64,000 nt of DNA. Source: Ciona intestinalis (lineage: Eukaryota; Chordata; Ascidiacea; Phlebobranchia; Cionidae). Each line of letters starts with the position of its first letter. Positions within the stretch are counted from its first letter, which is position 1. Where the stretch lies: NCBI RefSeq assembly GCF_000224145.3, contig NC_020176.2, positions 3,183,826-3,247,825 of the forward strand, given 5' to 3'. This document shows positions 35,586 through 47,772 of the stretch, piece after piece. The notes beneath the pieces are model-generated. The model was given only the letters and a program-made list of their open reading frames with translations, ran no database searches and had not been told where the DNA came from. The position numbers were made by a program, and so were the translations under genes.

Positions 35586-38500
35586 TCAGTTTTTCTTCTT
35601 ATTTAATAAACCTATTGTTTTCTTCTTTGCAAACCGACTCTTGGTTTTCGCTTTTATCGCATTAACTAGACTAGGAATAGAAGAGTCTGTAGATTTTAAC
35701 ACAGTCTCTTCAGATGTAGGAATCTCCTTAGATGTGAAATGCTCCTCTTCATTTTTCTTTTGGACTCTGGTCTGGCGCTCATTGAGTAATTCTTTCATGG
35801 CTTTTGTTTTACGAAATGAAGGATTATTTGGGTCAAGAGCGAATGCAGGTGTTGTATACAGTGCTGAAAACCTGCAATATTTAGAACAGTTACAGGTTGA
35901 ACCATTAAAAATTTGAACTAGCACAAGTACTTGTAAGTATATAAATTTACAAGAGATTCATTATTAAAAAAAGCAATTACAGTTAAACTATATTTAATTG
36001 CTTTCTTTAGGGTTGTCTACTGTTCAGTGTTCATTATAAATTAAAAAAATTACCTTCTGTCATCTACATCGATTTTAAAGTTATCTTCTTTTTGGTCATC
36101 ATTCTGATGCCTCTTCTTGGATTTTTTCGACCTCTGCTCCTGTTTCTCAATCTCATCCATGTTAAAATGTTTCTTTAAGTCCTCTTCATCCAACATCAAC
36201 ATCTCAAGCTCTGCTTTCCTCTTCCGATCATCTTCTGTCTCTTCCTGATCACGCTTTTTACCAAACTTCTTCTTTTTACTCTTCAAAGATGGCTCTTCCG
36301 CATCAACAGAGTCCTCCTCAGACTCTTTATCTTCATTCTCTTTCTCTTCATTTTCACTACCTTCTTCTTCCACCTTTTGTAAAATATTATTAAAATCTTT
36401 TTATGCTAAGCTAAAAAAACAACTAAAAAATTAACTGAATATATAATTATGGATATAAATCTCCACTTACATCTGGTTTCGAAAGTAAATCTGGTTCCCA
36501 AGTAACTTCCATATCAACGTCATCTTTCTTGTCATCCGCATCATCGTTATCAAGGAGCAAACTCCGGTATCTCATTATCTGATCCTCATCTGTTGTTCTT
36601 GATGATATACCTGGTTTGGACAACGCAATATATCTAATTTTAACTGTATTATTGTATATATATTTATACAAGAAGCTTCTTGCTCTCATTGCTACTTAAG
36701 TGTCCACAAGAGACTATTTAGAAACAAAAAAATTATAACGGGAACTTTGGCTAGATAACAAAAAGTTCACCAAAATATGTATGCAAACTGTTATATCTTA
36801 TCACAGCAATTATAAGATATATAGCCCTGTATGAAAATTAGTCCGACTGTTCAGTCATTCTAAGTGAAAGTTACTCTGTTTCACAGACATAGTATCCAAT
36901 TAAGCTATGACTTAAAATAACTCCAATAACTGCTTATTGTAGGATAAATTAGAACACCATCCCCCAAAAGTTATACAAAACTTAGGAACACGTTGCAATA
37001 TTACCAAAATGTTTTGGTTTTGTTTCATTTTCCTCTTCATCTGAACCACTAGATGATGCTAGAAAGTCCTTCACATCCATGTCCGCAATTTCATCTTCGT
37101 TAAATCTTCTCATGGTGACTGCAAGTCTTCTGTGGTCAGTTTCATCCCATGTTAAATCAACCTTGGAGAAAAAGTGTTTGTTTAGGCCATACTAGCATGC
37201 AGCAAACTTATTATAAATTTCATTAAATTGCAATGTATTTTGCTAAAAATGTAACATAACAATATTTTATATATATTGTTAACATAACAATATAACATAA
37301 CAATATATAATAACAATATATAATGTAACAATATATAATGTAACATAACAATATATAATATTTTATATATATTGTTACCATATATTAATACTATATCACA
37401 TTCATGCAGAAAAATTCGCTTTATTCGTTTGTATTGATATTAAACTTTGTGTCTTCATTCACAGACTTTTTAAATATTTAAACAAATGTGTTCAAATGAG
37501 ATTTTGTCTTACCTTCGCTTGGTTGAGTGCTTTGGTAATAAACTCAGATGGTTTAAAGAGCTCCTTGTCTGGAAGTGAGTTTGCCATGTCTTTAGGTGGG
37601 TGTTCATCAAAAGTTGTTTCATCTGGTATAAACCGAAGATCTAACTTGGTTGAACTTGTTTCATATTCAAGACCATCGCAATCCTGTCATATAGACGTGC
37701 TATAACTTTATATTTAACTGTATTGAATTCGTGCTCTGCACCAGTGCTAATATAGCTGGACGATTGTCGTAATACAAAAAAACAGCCAGGATTAATTGCT
37801 CTGGTTTTCCCGAACCCTCGCTCCCAGCCATTAACCCCTAACAGATAGTGCCACCTCTGGCTTAAATCCTGGGTCCCTGTATGCCCCGCTATTGAACCTC
37901 ACCCATATACAATCAAACTCAAAACAAACTATTTTATAAGAACAAAAAGCAAAATACATGCCTACCTGATAAAGAGCATCTGCTGTTTCTTTACTGTCGC
38001 ATTCAATCACAGCATAATAATACTTAAGCCGATTAATTTGATACTGTCTCAGTTTTTCAGCCTGGAACTTGCTTCCCTCTTTATTGTTTAAAATCTTCAC
38101 ATCTTTGTCTTCAGTGTCTTCATCAGAGTCATCTTTTCGTAGTTCGGCAGGTCCTCTTTGAACCTCTTCCGCTAATCTTTGAAGGCCATACTCGGACGGG
38201 TAAATTGAAACCGACTTGATTTTTCCGTTTACCGGTTTAAATGAATCAAACAATACAAAGAGGTCTGTTGCCCTGTTGACACATGTCTCTTATTCAATAA
38301 TAAACTTTATATAAATAACAGATTCAATCTTATGAAGTTGCAAAATATTTTTCATTAAACATAACACTGAATGACTCTTACCTGATTCGATCCCAGTCCA
38401 TATTGCAGAGAGCAAGTCTTGAGCTGATATCTGTGCTCCTATCTGCATCCGCATCCATTTCTCCCCAATGCTGATCCTGGATGTTGGTTTGATCTTCATA

Positions 38501-40499
38501 AAACTCATCTTCTTCCTCGTCAGAGCTCGTCTCCACTCCTCCCTCTCCACGAGCAAGATCAGGATCTTCTTCGTCTTCATCTGACGACTCATACTCGCTG
38601 CTAAAACTTAAATTAAAAAATATTTAAAAAATAGAATTTTTCAAAACACTAGAATTTTCTTTTTTAAAAGGTACAACTTTTGGCCTAAGGATATTTGTCA
38701 AATTTATTGTACAATACTTATTGGTAGTTAAACCGGTTATCATTGCTTTGCCTGTGAAAAGTGTTTTAAAGATATATATATATATATATAGGCTATGTTT
38801 TAAGTGCAAAAGAGCACAGATCACTATCCAACTAACCTATCCTCTGCTTTTTCTTCCTTACTTTCATTTTCTGTTTCGTCAACCTTGGTAGTTTCTGTGG
38901 TTTCACTCTGTGATGAGTTTAAACCTGGGATATATAATTAATAAATAAAAGAATGTAACTTATTTATCTTCACATGGCACGACAATAATAGTTGTTTTAA
39001 CACAGAAAGTGACAAAATTGCATTCCAATTAGGGATGTGCCAAGGCGAACCCGAACCCGAATAGATTCGCCGAATAACAGCACAGTTTTGATATTCGCGC
39101 GAACCCGAATATTGCGCAAGATTCGTGTGCGAATATTTATTACGCACGTCATAAAATATATCAGTATATATCGATGCTCAACTCGTCGACACAACAGGTT
39201 GCTTTCGTGATTGCACCACAGCACGTGGAATTCCCCGGCGAATAATGCCGTCTATGACGTAACACGTGTGTGACGTAAGCAATATGTGGTATATATGCGC
39301 AGAAGACGATGCAAGGTTATTGTTTTAACGGTGGAAAAAATGGAATGTGAGAAAGAAACCGGGAGTCTACTTTGTTTTAACTACGCTTTAATGATGCTTT
39401 AATAATCTCCCTTTGATTGTGCGTTTTAATTATTGCAACACGTTGAATAGAGCCCGACCAATATTCAAACCGACACCGATATTTTGTAAATTACAGTTGC
39501 CGATTACCGAGATTTTAATGCACCTAAATAACTTGACTAAATAAAACCTAAAAATCTGATATAGCGGATAAAAATCAAACTACCTGCTTAATTATTATTA
39601 ATTAGTTATTAGTGAACTTGTAATTAATTAATTGGTTAATTTGTAATTGTTTTCAAATAAATTTTACCTCCCCTCCATTAAACAAACATTATATTTATCA
39701 GCTAATGCAGTTTACTTGTGTATCACGTTGACGCGTAAGTGACCTAAAGTAACCTCGACGTTACACGCGCCTGATAAACATGACATGCGGTGGACGCGTG
39801 ATCAAACGCTTTGACCTAGTTTATTACGAACGAGTTGAATTAGGTATACGAGTGAGTTTACGTTTATGAACAAGTTAGCGCTCTGCATTAAGTGAACAAA
39901 AGTGCCAACTCTTAGTAGCTCAACAACATACGTGACGCAAGAGACCGTGAAGTTGCTAACGTCACACTTTGTTGCTGACGTCACACGCGAATCTATTCGG
40001 GTTCGTGCGAATAGTGTTTCTGTTTATTGGGGTTCGTACGAACCCGAATCTTTTGTAAATTGGCACATCCCTAATTCCAATTGACATTTTTAAACAAATG
40101 TTAAAAATAAGAATTTTTTATTAAAACATTCAACTTACAGTTCAGCTTTCGTGCTCTTTCTGCTTTCAATCTCTTTTTCTCTTCATATGAAAGTCGATAA
40201 TATTTCTTTAAATTCTCAGACGAGGCTTGGTGGATTGGCTTACCCCTTTTGTCAGTTTCGTATTGTAACTAAACAACAAACAAAATTACATAATTTACAT
40301 TGCACATATTAACATCACAGTAGCCCAACCAGCAAACCTATTCATTAGACAGGGCTATACTCACTTTAAATCTTTTGTCCGTGAACATGGATTGGAACCT
40401 TCCATCAATTTGAACTTTCTTTTGCTTCTGTTTGATTGAACGAAATCGATGGTCTCTTAAAACCGACTCAAACCTTTTATCAGTGTCATTTGACGGCAT
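35586..40499 (-). CDS. ESF1: ESF1, nucleolar pre-rRNA processing protein
   Basis: Ten coding exons 5' to 3': 40365-40499, 40139-40268, 38837-38924, 38382-38600, 37966-38272, 37513-37683, 37005-37161, 36471-36610, 36054-36373, 35586-35871; 650 codons, shorter than human ESF1 (about 850). N-terminus: [14 protein letters not shown] and [13 protein letters not shown]. Middle: [32 protein letters not shown] and [13 protein letters not shown]. Then [41 protein letters not shown], and near the end [20 protein letters not shown] and KKTKAM-like KTKAMKELL. Between these are acidic and lysine-rich low-complexity stretches, normal for the family. In yeast Esf1 is needed for early cleavage of pre-rRNA towards 18S. 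Intron 2 carries a hAT-like element. The assignment is firm. Confidence 0.95.
37254..37381. repeat. AT-rich tandem repeat (aacaatatataat-type units)
   Basis: In an ESF1 intron. Irregular repeats of aacataacaatatataat, framed by two copies of atattttatatatattgtta, so it could also form a long hairpin. Confidence 0.8.
39030..40073. mobile_element. non-autonomous hAT-like DNA transposon, 1,044 bp
   Basis: In ESF1 intron 2. Left end TAGGGATGTGCCAA and right end TTGGCACATCCCTA form a perfect 14 bp terminal inverted repeat, and the element is flanked by an exact 8 bp duplication, ATTCCAAT (39022-39029 and 40074-40081). Length of target duplication and the TAGGG start fit the hAT superfamily. Both ends carry repeated subterminal motifs of the type gaacccgaat/attcgggttcg, the usual layout of transposase binding sites. 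No transposase reading frame is visible. The perfect duplication and inverted repeats suggest a recent insertion. Confidence 0.93.
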
Positions 40500-41004
40500 C
40501 GTGGATAAGCCTAGTAACCTGTAGTTACATCAGCTGCTGTACATTAACGTAAATAATTACACCAGCGCACGAACCTCCCAGCGCACAATGTAAATGTACA
40601 GTCCGAAATCACACGTTTTCCCAACGTTTATACAGAGACAAGTAAGGTTAACAGTCCGCCATTTTTGTTTCATTTTAGTATTCGAAAATCAATTTAGTTG
40701 CGACCGGAGCCATAGAAATACTGTAGGAGCCATTTGTGTTTCTACGACTTTATTTAACTTTTATAGTAACAAAAAGTTTCTATTTACCTCAAGAACATTA
40801 CGATTTTGTTATTGTGTGAGCAAATGTAGAGCTGTGTTGTTATCTATTGTCTATTAAAATACTCATGGCAACACTAAACGTAGTTCTGTCATGTCAGAAT
40901 GACGCAGATTTTATGTTTTTACATTTTGCAAAGAAAGGTTAATTCCATGATATCTCTTTGTTCCACTAGAATTTAATTCCTAGACACTCAAATTAATAAC
41001 AGGT
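40500..41004. promoter_or_regulatory. divergent promoter interval, ESF1 and CHP1
   Basis: 505 bp between the ESF1 ATG (minus) and the CHP1-like ATG (plus). No coding exon. An AG at 41001-41002 sits two bases before the CHP1 ATG. Confidence 0.5.
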
Positions 41005-42757
41005 ATGGGGTCTAAAGCATCTTTGCATTTAAGAGAAGAAGAAATTGAAGCAATTCAACAAGAAACAGGGTGTAAGTCGTTGTTAATACAAGCTGTAATT
41101 ATAAAGCTTAAAATGGGGTTTAAACTATAGTTAAACTTGATTATTTTGCAGTTCAATCAAATCAAATCATTCGTCTATTCAGTCGCTTTACTTGCCTTGA
41201 TAAAGAACAAAATGGTTTTCTAACGTAAGTTATTTATATTTAAATATGTTCAGAACATGTTTAAATTTCATCTACATCATTTGAGTTTGTATTTAAATAT
41301 GTAATATGCAGTATTGGGTATTTATATGTAAAACAGTGCTTTCAAAATATGTTTTTAACACTAGAATTGATAATATCTTATATGTTTGCAGTCGTGATGA
41401 TTTTATGAGAATACCAGAACTTGCAATTAATCCTCTTGCGGATAGAATAGTTGATGCTTTCTTTAACGGAGGGTATGTTATGTGGTATATAAAAAGTTTC
41501 TTCTGCCATTGTATTTTAATTACTAAGCTATTGGCTGGCTAAATAACATACTTACCCTACAACACTATAAAACTGTCATTTTATAAAACTTTATAACTGA
41601 AGTAAAGTTTTGAAAACATTTTTAGGTTTTGCTAGAATACTACTTAAGGCTATAAACAATCATCATACTTCCACAATGTGCTTGCATTCCCACGTTACCC
41701 AAATTAAAAATATGCAGGAAAAATCTACTAACCTAATGTTAAAGCAGTGGTGTATGTATTTTAATTTTATTTATTTAAATGCAGGGAAGAGCATGTCAAC
41801 TTTCGACAGTTTATGAGAACTCTTGCAAACTTTCGGCCAAGCAGTGCAAAAACAGCAGAAGATTCACCAAACAGTAGAACAAATAAGTTAAAATGTACAA
41901 CTTTTGTATTGTTTTAAACTATAGCGTGTAGGTTTGGGGCAATGGCCCAACTCTGGCTTTATTTTTGAAGCTTGCCCATATAGATTAACCTGTATACTAT
42001 ACTCTGTTAAAACAATTGTTGTCTTTAAAATTAGAGTTGTACTAGTATTGTAACATTTGTAAGTTTTTGGTTTGGTTAAGTTTTACAAATGCTTTTATTC
42101 AGTTGTATTCTCGTTGTACGATTATGATAGTGATGGAATGATATCAAAGAAAGAGTTGCTGCAGGTATGTAGAGCGTTTAACATAATATAATGTAGCTTA
42201 ATTAAAGGAATCCATCTTTAAAAAAACTGATTAGAATGTAAATAGTTGGTTAAAATTAGCTGCTATACAATTTGACATTCCTTTAAATGTTATGTAGCTA
42301 TAAATGACATTTTTTCAAATTAGATTCTCAAGTTACTGGTTGGAGCAAATATAAATCAAGACCAACTTTCACACATTGCTGAACGAACTTTGTTAGAGTC
42401 AGACACAAACAATGACCGTCATATCAGCTTTGAGGAGTTTAAAACTGTAAGCCTATTGATTTAGGTTATGCTGTTAAATTATAAAGGGCCCTTAATTCTA
42501 ATTAGACAGCTTATTACTTACCTGCAATTAAATTTATTCCATTTAGGTTAAATATGTCTTGCAACTACTGACATGCCATGGGTTCCACCAGAGTTCAGTC
42601 CTGCTTAATACTTACTTGAAAATATTGCTACAGACTAATGGCCCACAAACAATTCCTATATTATATTACTTACGGATTCTTACGAACCAATATATTTTAA
42701 CAGGTAATGGCTCGAACAGAGATTGACACCAAAATGAGTGTTCGGTTTTTGGATTGA
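41005..42757 (+). CDS. CHP1: calcineurin B homologous protein (EF-hand)
   Basis: Seven exons: 41005-41071, 41152-41224, 41392-41472, 41785-41894, 42103-42164, 42324-42446, 42704-42757; 189 codons, against 195 in human CHP1. The start MGSKAS is a typical N-myristoylation signal. RIPELAINPLADRI and NFRQFMRTLANFRP are near-identical to the CHP family. The first two EF-hand regions lack full calcium loops, as in the family. EF3 is DYDSDGMISKKE and EF4 is DTNNDRHISFEE, where Arg replaces the usual Gly at loop position 6. The protein ends KMSVRFLD, matching the CHP C-terminus. CHP proteins bind the cytosolic tail of Na+/H+ exchangers and inhibit calcineurin. CHP1 versus CHP2 is not resolvable here. 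Confidence 0.95.
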
Positions 42758-43731
42758 GCACAAGAATAAGATATTTTTCTTTATTAAAACATAAGATATC
42801 TTCCTTTATTTAAACTGGTTTATTTTTAGGTTATATAGAACATTAAAATACTGGAATACCCCTCTCTTTTGTGGTAATACAATATAATTTTATCAATCAT
42901 TAAAGATAGTTAGATTTATTTTCCAACTCATATTTTCTCATTTGTTCATTGACTTCCTAAAAGGCAGTCTTGAGATGGGTATTGACAGTTTTAAGATGGC
43001 TCTTTGAAATTATCTGACACCATATGCTGTTTTAATTGTGGCTTTACACAAATTATAATTAAGTTTGTCAGTCTGTGTAATAGCGTTGGTACATTGTTGC
43101 TGTGGTTAAATGTACAAACTGACTAATGCTGTGACATATCTGTGTTCTGAATCTGTCTGCTGGATTTTTAATTTTACATTAATTCTTTTCTTTGCTTGAC
43201 AGAATAATAATATAAATGGTTTTAAACTTTTATGTTAGTCACTTTCTTTTGTTAATTGTTGCACTTTGATCATTGTATTAAAAACAACACCTTAATGTTG
43301 TGATGATCTTCTGTATATTATTGTGGCAATACACACTTAAACATCAATCAAACCTAGCAATGACTGGTTCTGCTTTCTGTTTGCCGACTAAGTAACTTTT
43401 CTCAAAGAATGAAGATATAGTTATTACATCTATAGACTTCATGCTCTTAGTTTTATTATTGCTACTACAATAGTGTTGAACCCTGGACCACCAAGTTGCA
43501 TTGCATGAACCGTCACCTTAAGACTTGTGCACACAAAATTGCCAGACAGCATTCATTACCTGCTATTATTCTAGGTGGATATATAAAAGAGAGTTAACAA
43601 GACAGTAAGTGTGAAATTCATAAATGTAAGGAAAACACAGCATGGTTTTTGCGACTAAATGCCACCTTCTAATTTAATTTATGATGGTTACAGTTATGTA
43701 TTATACATACCATTTAAATCACACTGAGGCA
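42758..43731. other. intergenic region between convergent CHP1 and SLC2A-like genes
   Basis: No coding exon on either strand. Should hold both 3' UTRs. A tRNA-like fragment (gttgaaccctggaccaccaa) occurs near 43475. Nothing else recognised. Confidence 0.6.
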
Positions 43732-46703
43732 TCATTTATTTAAAAGTGGTTTATTTTCTTCGTCAGCAGATCTGCCAAATTTAGCCTGAATTTCCTTCAC
43801 AGATTTGTTTTTTGTTTCTGGTATAAAAAAGATGGAAAAGAACAGAAAGACAACTGAGCAAGCTAACCAGGGAGTCAAAGAGTAAGCCTCTACATATTTC
43901 TAGAAAACAACAAAAATAGTGGAATTAATATATAATATACTTACACAATATTTAGTTATGTAATAAGCCCACGGTGAACCTTACCCTCAGGCCTCAGTGT
44001 TGGAGGCATGCAGGTTGATAAGAAACAAAATTAACGAGAAAAGCTTACTTGTAAAAATGGGAATCCGACACCCACTGAGCAGTCAGATACCCAAAACAAA
44101 AGAGCTGCATATCCAAAAGCTGTTGGCCTAGTCGGTTCTGTTGTGATTGCTGCCAGCAGAGCAAATATAGATGGATTAGTACCAGCTGACCACCTAGTTT
44201 TAAACAAAAACACAAGTTGGGTATACTTCTTCAAAAAAAAAAATTCACTTTACACTTACACTATTAGAAAGAGTCCTATAGCACCAACAGCCACAAATAC
44301 AGCAGCACTATGTTTTGAGTGAGGAACTCCTCTGCTGATTGTGCACACAGTGAGTGAAATTATAATGACAATATTTGAAACAATCAACATTTTGCGTCCT
44401 CCGTATTTCTGCACCAGTGTGGACTAAAGGCAATTTTTGTTGTGCTGTCACATTACATGTTAAATGTAACTTATTAGTGATCACTGGGTTGAATAGTAAA
44501 TACACATACAACCACATGGTAGCTGCATCGTGCATCAAATACGGTATCTATTGATATGAATGCAAGCATTTTAACCACTAATCCAGGGCAACACAGTAAA
44601 AATAACAGCTAAACAGCTCAATAATGGTAGAATACTATCTCATGTATTGCTCACCCCTATGACACCTGCCAGCAACTGTGCACCAAACACACCTATTGTT
44701 GCAACACTGGCTTGAGATGTAGTTAAGCCTGCTTCTTTAAACATAAGGTTGGAGTACATGAGTACTCCATCTATTCCAACCAACACTAGATTTAGGTAAA
44801 GCATAACAACAGCAATGAACTGGTTTCTGTATAAAAACATTCATACTACAGACACTAACAATCAGTTTTAAGATTAATTACATTTTTTAGTGTAGAAATG
44901 GTAAATAGGGTAAAATATTAAATAATCCACTATTCGTATCTTATTTTAAAACCCACACATGCAAATAACCTGTATGATTTCGTTGTAACCATTTCTACAA
45001 TTGTAACAGCCTTAACTTGTTTCATTTCATCTTTTATTGCCTCCATTTCTTTGGTTACATTGACCTAAGTGTTGCATTTATTAGCAAAGAATTTTTTTAT
45101 GTAAATTAGGCGCAAGAGTTTAGTCATTGGGTATGTCAATGTCCCATTATGTGCACCATGTCCTTCATACACGCTACTTTGTAAATGACTGATTATAAAA
45201 TTTTTGTATCATCGCTAGTTTTATTAAAACTTGGGTCAAGGCAATGACCTCTGTAAACATTTCAAAACCATATAATTAAGTTGCACACTTTTTATACATT
45301 AATGCAGAATGAAACTCGCCTGGTTGGATATGCGAAGTTTGCCTAATGTTTCAATTGCTTCTTCATGCTTGCCTTGTCTCACAAGATAAAAAGGTGTGTT
45401 AGGAATCAAAACACTTACTATGAGATAGATAATTGAAGGAATGATTGACAGGCTTACCAAGTAAGGCCACAATTCCATATTTCCCATTACCTGCAGAGAT
45501 TAGTATCTCAGTTGGTATAATTTGCTTTTATTTCAACATTACCTTAGGGTTCCCAAATACAACAGCAACAAACAGGCCAAATAATCCGCTTACACCAACA
45601 AGACTTTCCCAAAATCCCTGGCTACCTCTGGAAGATAGTTCTGCAACTACCATAGTAGGAAGATCTGTCACAAACAAAGTTATTTCTTGAAGATTTAAGA
45701 TGGAACTTATGGATTGAAGAAGTTATGACATAAGACACCGACCTCAAGTTTAAATAAGAAAATTTAAAGTCTGTATATAAATTATCACCTCTAATACGGG
45801 ATTTTATTATTTAAAGTTAAATCATTTCACCGATTTTACAAATAGAATTGGCTATCAACACAAAAATGTTAGTTTAAACTATAACTTAACTGTAAGAAAT
45901 TCCAAGTGAGATTCCTGTTATCAAACGGCCAATAAAGATGGCCCCAAACGACCAAGTGAAACCACCACAAACTGATATCACAAGCACACCAATAATATGA
46001 ATGATATGAGTGAGCTGCATGGTGGAGCGTCTGCTTAGAACATTTAACAAATAGTTTGTTCCAAATCCACCTATTATTGCTCCAATGTAAATACTGGATG
46101 CAGTAACTGACAATAGCAATGTCCATGTGTTGCTACTCATTGAAACATGATAGGTATTCTGTAAAATAAAGAAAAAATAAGTCAGGTCTCATTTTGTAAT
46201 ACTTCGCTTATATATAAGAATGAGACACTATTTTTTTATGATGGAATGCTCAGTAAAAACCATTACAGTAACAAAAACATGACAGAAACATGTACTTATA
46301 AAGCTATCATACATGATGTACTATAGAACAACCTTGTTAGAACTGAACTTACCCCACCAAACAGAATTAGTCTTAGTCAACAGTACACCCATAAAACCAT
46401 AAGACATACATAAACAAATGATGCTAATTGCTATACCTAAACTTTAACCTAACCAAACCAATATTGTTACCTGGTAGGTAGAATTGTACATAATTTTCAA
46501 CAGTGGTGTAAGAGAATTGATTATTTCAAAGTTGTACAGAGTTGCTGACATTAGCATCCATGACGTCATGAATAAACAAAACAATCCAAATATTGAGTTT
46601 TTCTGTGAAATATAAGTTTAATAAATATATACTAGTTTTGCATCTAAACCAAATCTAATTTAATATGTACCAACTCTTTTTAACTATAACTTACTGTATT
46701 CAT
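43732..46703 (-). CDS. GLUT/SLC2A-like facilitative sugar transporter
   Basis: Ten coding exons 5' to 3': 46695-46703, 46471-46602, 45891-46158, 45543-45664, 45320-45490, 44970-45064, 44655-44826, 44260-44423, 44049-44193, 43732-43899; 481 codons. The first coding exon is only nine bases (MNT). About 12 hydrophobic segments are expected. Family signs: GRLITGISLGISYN after TM4, PTMVVAELSSRGSQG, the PNTPFYLVRQGKHEEA loop (family PESPRYL), YGGRKM in the TM8-9 loop, PSIFALLAAITTEPTRPTAF in TM10, and PETKNKSVKEIQ after TM12. The QLSGIN region of TM7 is replaced by LVLVGIDGVLMYS, so substrate is uncertain. An N-glycosylation site (NST) lies in the large extracellular loop. The intron after 45320 has a GC donor. 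Confidence 0.88.
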
Positions 46704-47772
46704 GGTTATGTTCGTCACTACTCCTTAACCATTTTTACCAATCGGTTCGTGTCTGTTTGTAAGCTGTACAGCTGCTTTGTTTAATTCTCAAGTATAGTTT
46801 TATACGATTGATCTCTCAGGAAATACAGGAAGCAATAGATTGGTTCATACGTTTAACCTTTTCCACTATGGCTTGACAATATTAAAGGTCTATGCTTCAG
46901 CATAAAGTGTAAAAGTAAGAATACAAATTAAAGATCTGTGTTTAGGTGACCACATTGTTTGTGCCTGTTTTATCAGTTGAGTATTAGTGATATCTCACAG
47001 GAAAAATCTAGACATCACGGATGTGGTGTGTGTGTAAACACATGTTCTGTGCAGCATTTAAAGCCTTATTGTACGGAAATGAAATCGGCTTAATATGACC
47101 CATACACAACAAAGGAGAGTACTACAATCTTCCAAACAACTATTTTTTATATGGTAGATTTATATTTATCTACAAAAAATCAAGCTGCACACTCAGTTGT
47201 AGAAAGTGATGTTTTTATTATTGCAAATAGAAGTAGTTAAACAACAGCCATCCCATTCTTGCAAAACATATTTTGTTTGACCATATTTGAATGTTATAGA
47301 TGAGTATTCGGAATTAGAGGTAAATCAAAATTGCCAGCAAAAACGTGTAGCCGTCTCCCAGGGTGCTACATGGAAAGGCAGTTAAATGAGCATGCCATTG
47401 TACTTCAGTATATATATATATGAACATCATACAGAGAATGAACAAACAAAACGTGCAAAATTTACAAAACCAAATTTTGCTGTCCACACCTGAGGTACTG
47501 TACTAGTTACCAAGTAATTTAACCAAACAACAGTTGTTCAGCGAACACCTTTACAAGGACGAGTATGATTTTTCATTTTACGTTTTTACCAGTATATGGG
47601 CTTTATGTTTGGAAGTATATTAACAAGGTAAGTAAATGTAGGCAAGAACAGCGACCGCCGTTTAAAGGGAAGCTTTGCAGAAACGAAAAAAAAACAGTAT
47701 GTAGAGGTAAACATTCAGTAAAGCCAACAAGGTTTCACACGCAAATAAAACAAGTTTCGCAGAAAAATCCCA
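46704..47772. other. region between LGR stop codon and SLC2A-like start
   Basis: No convincing coding exon. Contains the upstream region of the transporter gene and the LGR 3' side; a short (TA)n run occurs at about 47410-47420. Confidence 0.5.

Noticed and set aside
37254..37381. CRISPR-like repeat
   Set aside because: It is an irregular AT-rich tandem repeat without spacers, in a eukaryotic intron.
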